Below, piece by piece: positions 58,020-64,000 of a stretch of 64,000 bases of DNA (positions are counted from its first letter, which is position 1; every line of letters begins with the position of its first letter). The DNA comes from Methylobacterium sp. 10 (lineage in GTDB: Bacteria > Pseudomonadota > Alphaproteobacteria > Rhizobiales > Beijerinckiaceae). The notes beneath the pieces are model-generated. The model was not told the DNA's origin. It saw only the letters and a list, made by a program, of their open reading frames with translations, and did no database searches. The position numbers and the translations under genes were made by a program. The DNA lies in assembly GCF_000519085.1 (NCBI RefSeq), contig NZ_KI912577.1, positions 2,898,632-2,962,631 of the forward strand. The letters run 5' to 3'.

Positions 58020-58786
58020 CGCTTGCCGCGTCCGACCTTGAACCGGAAGCCGCGCATGGAGCGGCGGCGCAGGCCTTCCGGCAGCAGAGCCGACCCTCGC
58101 GCCAGGGAGGCGAGGGGCTCGGGAAAGGCGATGATGTCGAGGTCGCGCGCGAGGCCGCGCGCGATGCGGGAGGCCGCCTCCTCGGCGCTCATCTCCATCG
58201 GGCGCCAGCCCTCGTAATCCCCGCCCATGGTGGTCTTCACATAGCCGGGTGTCACGACGTTCATCTTGATGCCGCGGGGGGCGAGCTTGGCGCGCAAAGC
58301 CAGTCCATGCGCGAGCAGCGCCGCCTTGGTGCCGCTGTAGGCCGGCGCGTCGGGCAGGGGTGCGAAGGCGGCGAGAGACGAGATCAGGGCGATCTGGCCG
58401 CTCCCGCGCGCCAGCATCAGGGTGACGCAGGGCAGGGCGACGTTCAGGGCGCCGTTGAGGTTCACGTCCACGGTCTCGAAGGCCATGGCCTCGGTCTCGA
58501 TCTCACCGCCGGGATGGCCGCCATTGATGCCGGCATTGACGATGACGAGATCGAGGGGCGACGCCGCATGCGTCTGGCGCAGCCAATCGGCCACGGCCGG
58601 CCTGTCGCGCACGTCGAGGGACCGGGTCGCCACGGTTGCACCGAGGGCTTGGCACGCGGCGGCGACGGCATTCAGCCTCTCGATGCCGCGCGCATTGAGG
58701 ACGAGGTGTGTGCCGGGCGCGGCGTAATGCCGGGCAAGGGCCGCGCCGATACCGCTCGACGCACCAGTGATGAGAATGACGGGCAT
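58016..58786 (-). CDS. Short-chain dehydrogenase/reductase
   Basis: 256-aa SDR with TGASSGIG (7-14), NAGI, catalytic SSL...YSGTK (Tyr about 155, Lys about 159), and a basic C-terminus. The substrate is unknown. It is translationally coupled to the following formyltransferase-fold gene, and a MITE-like element lies right upstream of its start. Confidence 0.92.
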   Translation of the reverse strand: MPVILITGASSGIGAALARHYAAPGTHLVLNARGIERLNAVAAACQALGATVATRSLDVRDRPAVADWLRQTHAASPLDLVIVNAGINGGHPGGEIETEAMAFETVDVNLNGALNVALPCVTLMLARGSGQIALISSLAAFAPLPDAPAYSGTKAALLAHGLALRAKLAPRGIKMNVVTPGYVKTTMGGDYEGWRPMEMSAEEAASRIARGLARDLDIIAFPEPLASLARGSALLPEGLRRRSMRGFRFKVGRGKR

Positions 58787-58795
58787 GGGGCCTGT

Positions 58796-58906
58796 TCTAA
58801 GCAGGTTTTAGCAAAAGTGGTCACCGGTTTTGCGTCCCAAAACCTGCGGCACTTCAAAGGCCTAAGCGAGGTGAAGCGTTGGTTTGCCAATGCGAACCTG
58901 CTTAGG
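58796..58906. mobile_element. 111-bp MITE/REP-like palindromic element
   Basis: Framed by 12-bp inverted ends, TCTAAGCAGGTT (58796-58807) and AACCTGCTTAGG (58895-58906), matching at 11 of 12. Inside are two hairpins. One is 58801-58847 (GCAGGTTTT / AAAACCTGC, plus GCAAAA / TTTTGC). The other is 58861-58906 (CCTAAGC, AGGT, GCGTTGG nested with their complements around TTTG). It carries no gene. A GCAAAAGTGG-T-CACCGGTTTTGCG-like core resembles repeats widespread in Rhizobiales. Confidence 0.7.
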
Positions 58907-59008
58907 GCATCGTTCCGGCACGCGGGAACCCGGTCTCGGACAAGTTCATGCCGCGCCGATAACGTGACGCAGCGGCCTGCCGGGAACGAACCGAGGCTCG
59001 GCACTCGG

Positions 59009-60316
59009 TCAATAGACGGGGGCGAGTTCCGGGGTTCTCGTCGAGTGTTCGCGGATCGCTTGAGCTGCAGCCAGGGCCGGCGCGGGAAGGCGGGATTCCA
59101 GTCGCAGGACGCTGCCAGCCACAGCCCGGTCGATGGACGGGCGAGAGAAGAAGCCGCCATTCACCTGGGTCCGGTGGAGGACGACCCGGCGGAAATCCGC
59201 CATCAGCGCCATGTCCGGGGCTTCGGGCTTCGTCCAGAACGTGTCGAGGCCGGCCTGGTGGGTCAGGCCGGGCAGATTGTAGATCGCCTCGCCCGCAGCG
59301 GCGGTCGGACGTCCGAGCTCGAGGGACAGCATCCCCACGGTGCTGTTCACGAGCACCACGCCCCTGCTGCCGGCGATGAGGTTGGGCAGGTCGCCGCCAT
59401 CGATGAAATCGAGCCGCTCGTCCACGCCGTGCCGCCTGGCGGAGTTACGGGCATGCTTGCGCCAGTTCACCAGACCGCTGTCGAGCGGGTGGAGCTTGAT
59501 CAGCAGCCTCGACCTTTCCGATGCGTGGGCGGCAAAGGACGCGATGACACGATCCATGAACCCTTCCACCCCGAGGAAGGGCGAGTGGACGCGGATCTGA
59601 TAGTCGCTGTCGAGTTGCAGCGGCAGCAGGAAATAGTCCTCCTTGCGCGCCGCATAGATCTCGTTGAGCTCCCGTGCCTGGCGCCGTGTGCGGCTCCGGC
59701 CGGCGAACTTCTTGATCCAGCCCACATACTCGGCCGCGACATGGATCGGCCGATGGCTGCGAAAATGCGGGAAGAAGTAGGGAAACCCGATATTGGCGAT
59801 GTTGTAGGCCACGTCCCACAGGCTGCGGCGGGCCATGTCGCCGCTGGCCGGCATCGCGCGTCCGGGCCGCGGCAGGCGGCGGGCAATGGCGCGGATCTCG
59901 TCCGGGCAGCGGGGTAACGAGGAATGGCCGTTGACGCCGCCGAGTTCACACGTGACCCAGTTCGGCCGCAGGTAGCCCTCTTCGAACACGTGGATGCGGA
60001 TGCCGAGAGGCTCGGCGGCTTCGCGCGCGGCAACATGATAGGGCCGGCAGTCGCCGAACAGGACGATATCCGTCACGCCGTGCTCGACCATGTAGCCGCC
60101 GACGTAGGCGTCCCAACCCTCGCGGGGGCCGCGATAATTGTCCGAGCCGAGTCGCCAGAACAACCAGTCGCCTGAAGAGAAGTTGATACGTCGCACCTGA
60201 TGGCCGCGCTTGAGCAGCGCACGGCCCAGATCGGCGAAGAACGGCGAGGCGATCCCCTGCAGAAACAGGAAGGTCGCAGGCCTGTCGCGTGTGGTGTCTA
60301 CGCGTTTCGGCAACAT
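59009..60316 (-). CDS. Capsule polysaccharide modification/export protein, KpsS-like
   Basis: 435-aa protein of the KpsS/LipB family, beta-Kdo transferases that build the lipid-linked Kdo primer of group 2 capsules. Visible segments are FLFLQGIASPFFADL, VFEEGYLRPNWVTCE and LLIKLHPLDSG, near VLVNSTVGMLSLELG. The start at ATG 60316 gives the family opening. It is divergent from the KpsC-like gene, with a dyad-rich region between. Confidence 0.85.
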   Translation of the reverse strand: MLPKRVDTTRDRPATFLFLQGIASPFFADLGRALLKRGHQVRRINFSSGDWLFWRLGSDNYRGPREGWDAYVGGYMVEHGVTDIVLFGDCRPYHVAAREAAEPLGIRIHVFEEGYLRPNWVTCELGGVNGHSSLPRCPDEIRAIARRLPRPGRAMPASGDMARRSLWDVAYNIANIGFPYFFPHFRSHRPIHVAAEYVGWIKKFAGRSRTRRQARELNEIYAARKEDYFLLPLQLDSDYQIRVHSPFLGVEGFMDRVIASFAAHASERSRLLIKLHPLDSGLVNWRKHARNSARRHGVDERLDFIDGGDLPNLIAGSRGVVLVNSTVGMLSLELGRPTAAAGEAIYNLPGLTHQAGLDTFWTKPEAPDMALMADFRRVVLHRTQVNGGFFSRPSIDRAVAGSVLRLESRLPAPALAAAQAIREHSTRTPELAPVY

Positions 60317-60402
60317 GCGGAAGTGCTTGCTCCTGCGCCCGGGAAGGGCGTGTCGAATGGGCACGTACACTGCCCTGATCGCACGAATTGGTGCATCGCG
60401 GC

Positions 60403-60433
60403 AATTCCGTAGCACGGCCTTGTTAACGGAATT
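60403..60433. promoter_or_regulatory. Dyad A in the divergent capsule promoter
   Basis: AATTCCGT-N15-ACGGAATT, 8-bp perfect arms, between the KpsS-like and KpsC-like starts. Confidence 0.4.
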
Positions 60434-60454
60434 CCTGGGGGCGTGATGTGTCGG

Positions 60455-60472
60455 CAACAAGGCACCTTGTTG
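60455..60472. promoter_or_regulatory. Dyad B in the divergent capsule promoter
   Basis: CAACAAGG-CA-CCTTGTTG, an 18-bp near-continuous palindrome with 8-bp perfect arms. Candidate operator for both capsule genes. Confidence 0.5.
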
Positions 60473-60582
60473 GCCCCTTCGAAACCCCACCCCGATCGTC
60501 CCTCGGAAGACGAGATCGAATCGCCTGACGGCACGGATCGTCGTATGGCTGAAGCTTCCCCGAACCGGATCAGCGAGCGCCG

Positions 60583-62112
60583 TTGCCCATCCTTTCGACG
60601 CCATCTCCCTCGGCCGCATCCATCGCCACACGATCGCTGCTCGCCACGAGCCGGCCCGTCCGAGCCCTGCGAGCGGAGATCGAAGCCGTCACGGGCCTCG
60701 GTTTTGGCTCGGCTTGGAAGCCGGGGACGATCGGAGTGGTCTGGGGGCGGGGCGGCCTTGCCGCATCGAGCCTGCGCTTGGCCGGTCGCACGATCCTGAC
60801 CGTCGACCCCGGGCCGCTGCTCAGCCCCTACGATTCGCCGGCGACGGGCCTATCGACCCTGCGTCTCACCCTCGACGGCGCCCCGTTCGGTGGGGAGGCC
60901 GGGATCCACGCGTTCGACCCGTGGACGCGGCGGCCAATCCCGTTCGAGGAATGCCGGGACAAGGTAGCATGGCTGGAAGGCCGGTTCCGGGACAACCACC
61001 GCCCCACCGTCCTCGTCGGCATCTCCCGCTGGAAACGGCCGGCCCTCGATGTCTTCGTCGGCGGCCCATCCGGCAAGCCTGTCCATGCCATGAACGCCGA
61101 AGATGCCGTGGCGAAGGCTAGGACCGGTCATGCTCGCATCCTCGCCTGGGCGACGCGGATGCCTGAACGACTGCCGGCGCTCTGTACGGAACAGGGCATT
61201 CCCCTTGCGCGGATCGAGGACGGGTTCCTGCGCTCGGTCGGCCTCGGGGCGAGCCTGCAGCCGGGCGCTTCCATCGTGGTGGACGATAGCGGCATCTATT
61301 ACGACCCGCGCACCGATAGCCGCCTCGCCCGCATCCTCAAGAGCGAGGATTTCTCGCCCGAACTCGTGGCCCGGGCTGCCGTCCTGCGCCGGCTCGTGGT
61401 CGAACGGCGCCTGACGAAATACAATGTCGGACTTGCGGGAGACGCATCGGGCTGGCCCGAGGACCGGCGCATCGTGCTGGTGCCGGGCCAGGTCGAGGAC
61501 GATGCCTCGGTGCGGTACGGCTCACCGCATGTCCGCTCGAATCTCGAACTCCTGCGCGCGGCCCGAGCCCGCAATCCGAGAGGCTTCCTCCTCTACAAAC
61601 CGCATCCCGACGTGGAGGCCGGGTTCCGGCCCGGCGCGATCCCGGATGCCGAGGTTCTGGACCTGGCCGACAGGATCGTGGCCGGCCTCTCCATCGTGGA
61701 TCTCCTCGACCGGGCGCATCATGTGGAGACGATGACCTCGCTCGCGGGGTTCGAGGCCCTGATCCGGGGCCTGAGCGTGGCGGTCCACGGCCGTCCCTTC
61801 TATGCGGGTTGGGGGCTGACCGAAGATCTCGCACCCGGCGCCGACAGGGGGCGGCGGCTCGCCCTCGACGAACTCGTGGCAGGCGCACTCCTCGTCTACC
61901 CGCTCTATCTCGACCCCGTGGCGATGAAACCCTGCACGCCCGAACAGCTCCTCGACCGGCTGAGCGAGAGCCGCGAGGCCGCGTCACCATCGAAACTCGC
62001 CCTTAGCCGCCGGGCACAGATCATCATGCGAATGCGCTACGCCGTGCTGAACCCCATCGTCCGCCTGATCCGGGCGCGACGGGGGATCGGACGAGGAGGC
62101 GACAAGGCATGA
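60583..62112 (+). CDS. Capsule polysaccharide Kdo transferase, KpsC-like
   Basis: 509-aa protein with one KpsC-type transferase domain. ARIEDGFLRSVGLGA, VVDDSGIYYDPRTDSRL, LLYKPHPDVEAG and HHVETMTSLAGFEAL then HGRPFYAGWGLTED are the signatures. Full KpsC carries two such domains in about 670 aa, so this is a single-domain or N-truncated form. The first 150 residues are divergent. A TTG start at 60583 is inferred. The gene overlaps the next by ATGA. Confidence 0.82.
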   Translation: MPILSTPSPSAASIATRSLLATSRPVRALRAEIEAVTGLGFGSAWKPGTIGVVWGRGGLAASSLRLAGRTILTVDPGPLLSPYDSPATGLSTLRLTLDGAPFGGEAGIHAFDPWTRRPIPFEECRDKVAWLEGRFRDNHRPTVLVGISRWKRPALDVFVGGPSGKPVHAMNAEDAVAKARTGHARILAWATRMPERLPALCTEQGIPLARIEDGFLRSVGLGASLQPGASIVVDDSGIYYDPRTDSRLARILKSEDFSPELVARAAVLRRLVVERRLTKYNVGLAGDASGWPEDRRIVLVPGQVEDDASVRYGSPHVRSNLELLRAARARNPRGFLLYKPHPDVEAGFRPGAIPDAEVLDLADRIVAGLSIVDLLDRAHHVETMTSLAGFEALIRGLSVAVHGRPFYAGWGLTEDLAPGADRGRRLALDELVAGALLVYPLYLDPVAMKPCTPEQLLDRLSESREAASPSKLALSRRAQIIMRMRYAVLNPIVRLIRARRGIGRGGDKA

Positions 62113-63602
62113 CGATCCTCATCGCTCTCGCCTCGGCACTGATCGGCTCCCTCGCCGTCGAGGCGTGGGACGGTGCGGATCGTCGGCCCATCGGACGCCG
62201 CCCTGCCGAGCTGGCCCTGCGCCTCGCCGGCTACGCGCTGCTCACGGTTTTCTGGTTCTGCTTCTCGTGGCGCCCCTGGCTCGCGGCCTTCTCCTGCCTT
62301 CTCACCGTCACGATCCTCGTCGTGGTCAGCCGGTTGAAGCAGGCAGTGATCGGCGAGCCGCTGGTGTTCAGTGATTTCGCCCTGCTGCGGCAGGTACCGC
62401 GCCATCCCGACCTCTACTATACGCGGCCCCTCACCGATCCGCGCATGGCCATCCCCCTCGGGACGAGCCTCGCCTTGGTCGCCCTCTGGTACTGGATCGA
62501 GCCCACCGCACTGCCCGAAGAGCCGAGCGTCGCCCTCGTCGCCCTCATCGGTTTGCCCTGCCTCCTCGTCGGGCTGGCTTCCGCCCTCAGCACCGGAAAT
62601 CTGGCGCCATGGCTCGCGGCCCGATTTCCCCGGCCCGATCTCGACGCGCATTGCGCCCGCTACGGGCTGCCGGCCACGATCATCGCCTATGCCCTGCGTT
62701 GGAGAAGCGAACCGCTGCCTGTGGAGACGGGCGACGACGTCTCGCTCGGCCGGTCTAGCCCGGCGCCGGTGGTGGTCGTCGTCCAGCTTGAATCCTTCAT
62801 CGACCCGACCCGGCTCGGCGGGCCGGCCCTGCCGCTGATGGAGACGATCCGGACCCGCGCCTCGCGCCACGGCCGGCTGACGGTCCCGGCCCACGGCGCC
62901 TACACGATGCGGACGGAACACGCGGTGCTCACCGGGAGAGAGCCGGAGAGCCTCGGTTTCGGACGCTACGATCCCTACCTCAGCAACGGCGGCGACGAGC
63001 CGGCGAGCATCGCCCGGCGGGCGGTGGCCGCGGGATACGCCACCGTGTTCGTCCATCCCTTCCATCGCGACTTCTTCCATCGCGCCGAGGTGATGCGGCG
63101 GTTCGGCTTCGCGCGCCTGGTAATGGAGGAGGATTTCGCCGGAGCTCCGCGCATCGGGCCGTATATCGGCGACGAGGCCCTGGCGGCGCGCATCCTCGCG
63201 GAGGTGGAGGCGGCACCGACACCCGTCTTGGTCTTCGCCGTGACGATGGAGAACCATGGCCCGTGGAAGCCCGGCCGGCTCGACGGCATCGACGATCCGC
63301 TGGCGCAATACCTTCACCACGTCTCCCATACCGGCCGGGCCATGGAGACCCTGATCGCCGGCCTAGAAGGGCGCGATGCAATCCTGTGCGTGTATGGCGA
63401 TCACGCCCCGTCCCTGCCCACCTGCCGGCCGGGCTTCGGCGACACGGCCACGGAATATGCGGTCTTCGGGTTCGGGACTTTCAGGGACGATCCCCACCGC
63501 ACCGATGCCGCCGCCTACGAGCTCGGTCGTTTCCTCCGATCAGTCGTCGCGGGGTGCTCGGTAGAACTGCCACGATCGGCTATCGGCTCACCATCGTGCT
63601 GA
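62109..63602 (+). CDS. LTA-synthase-like membrane sulfatase
   Basis: 497-aa protein with about four N-terminal membrane helices (to about residue 165) and an extracytoplasmic alkaline-phosphatase-fold domain. VVVVQLESF (metal Glu), AYTMRTEHAVLTG (the likely catalytic Thr) and VYGDHAPSLP (Asp-His metal ligands) are present. Relatives transfer glycerol-phosphate or phosphoethanolamine to glycans. Here it is coupled to the KpsC-like gene, so a phospho-decorated capsule or lipid is a reasonable guess. Confidence 0.88.
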   Translation: MTILIALASALIGSLAVEAWDGADRRPIGRRPAELALRLAGYALLTVFWFCFSWRPWLAAFSCLLTVTILVVVSRLKQAVIGEPLVFSDFALLRQVPRHPDLYYTRPLTDPRMAIPLGTSLALVALWYWIEPTALPEEPSVALVALIGLPCLLVGLASALSTGNLAPWLAARFPRPDLDAHCARYGLPATIIAYALRWRSEPLPVETGDDVSLGRSSPAPVVVVVQLESFIDPTRLGGPALPLMETIRTRASRHGRLTVPAHGAYTMRTEHAVLTGREPESLGFGRYDPYLSNGGDEPASIARRAVAAGYATVFVHPFHRDFFHRAEVMRRFGFARLVMEEDFAGAPRIGPYIGDEALAARILAEVEAAPTPVLVFAVTMENHGPWKPGRLDGIDDPLAQYLHHVSHTGRAMETLIAGLEGRDAILCVYGDHAPSLPTCRPGFGDTATEYAVFGFGTFRDDPHRTDAAAYELGRFLRSVVAGCSVELPRSAIGSPSC

Positions 63603-63836
63603 CACGAACGTGACCGAGGCGACCCCGCGCAACGTTCCGACAATGCGATAGTGGAACGATCGTTAAACGATCGAAGAGATTTGGCGCTATCAAGAGTGGA
63701 CCGTTCGTGACGACCGGTCGCGCACCGGCCGCCATGGCCGGCGACCGAGACCGGCGCTGACGGACGGTTCGTATCCGCCGACCGACACGTGATCCGACAA
63801 GACACTCGTCGTGGGGGCGGGTCTGAGGAGAGTTCG

Positions 63837-64000
63837 ATGTTTCCCAAAGCCACGCTGGCCATCGCCATCGCCGTCACGGTGTCCGGCTGCAACGCCTTCC
63901 TGCCCGCCGCCGGCCCGTCGACCTCGGCCGTGGTGGACGGCGCGGATCAGGCGACGAGCGAGGGGACCTTCGCCCGCTACGAATTCATCGACGTGAACTC
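63837..64000 (+). CDS. Polysaccharide export lipoprotein, Wza-like (partial, cut by window edge)
   Basis: Only the first 54 residues are visible. A strong ribosome site (GAGGAG, 63825-63830) precedes ATG 63837. The signal ends in the lipobox TVSGC (Cys18), followed by NAFLPAAGPSTSAV and a region opening RYEFIDVN. This is the usual opening of alphaproteobacterial Wza/ExoF-like export proteins. Frame and context support it, but the main domain lies beyond the window. Confidence 0.7.
   Translation, partial: MFPKATLAIAIAVTVSGCNAFLPAAGPSTSAVVDGADQATSEGTFARYEFIDVN

Overview
The window looks like chromosomal DNA of a Methylobacterium/Methylorubrum-type alphaproteobacterium. It is GC-rich and densely packed with housekeeping genes. 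It carries a complete hopanoid locus, a propionyl-CoA carboxylase alpha subunit as used in serine-cycle/ethylmalonyl-CoA metabolism, a tandem cold-shock-domain protein, and short stress-type regulators. No tRNA, rRNA, CRISPR array, insertion sequence, integrase or phage gene was recognised.

Layout. About 0.1-19.6 kb is mostly core metabolism and envelope: prfB with a programmed +1 frameshift, an M23 peptidase, a Bcp peroxiredoxin, a giant AsmA/YhdP-like protein, tyrS/anmK, aroC, a RibB-RibA-like fusion, a histone-deacetylase-like amidohydrolase, an L,D-transpeptidase, pccA, an acylphosphatase with an apparent CTG start, DUF599 and DUF3253 proteins, and a YdcF-like protein. From 19.7 to 22.6 kb, epmB and epmA stand divergent from efp, so substrate and modifying enzymes of EF-P lie together. 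From 22.7 to 31.1 kb is an accessory stretch: an acyltransferase-like membrane protein, a double cold-shock protein, a DUF192 protein, a dienelactone hydrolase, a receiver-only response regulator, a NepR-like small protein behind an EcfG-like promoter, a degenerate alpha/beta hydrolase, a GST and a MipA/OmpV barrel.

From 31.2 to 52.0 kb is the highlight, one continuous hopanoid locus. hpnA-hpnC-hpnD-hpnE-shc make squalene and cyclise it. hpnH and hpnG build the C35 side chain. hpnI, hpnK and hpnJ build the glucosamine and then cyclitol-ether head group. hpnL, hpnM and hpnN are the transport-type genes, and dxs supplies isoprenoid precursors. Divergent from hpnL lies a glycine/inosamine-type amidinotransferase with an intact Asp-His-Cys triad. 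Methylobacterium is known for a guanidine-substituted bacteriohopanetetrol cyclitol ether, so this gene is the obvious candidate for the missing guanidinylation step, and that is my main finding.

From 52.3 to 57.1 kb there is a small secreted Cys protein, a secreted NucA-type nuclease, an EttA-type ABC-F ATPase and an Omp25/31-like porin. From 57.2 kb to the end is a surface-polysaccharide region: a formyltransferase-fold protein, an SDR, a 111-bp palindromic MITE-like element, divergent KpsS-like and KpsC-like genes around a dyad-rich promoter, an LTA-synthase-like membrane sulfatase, and the start of a Wza-like export lipoprotein cut by the window edge.
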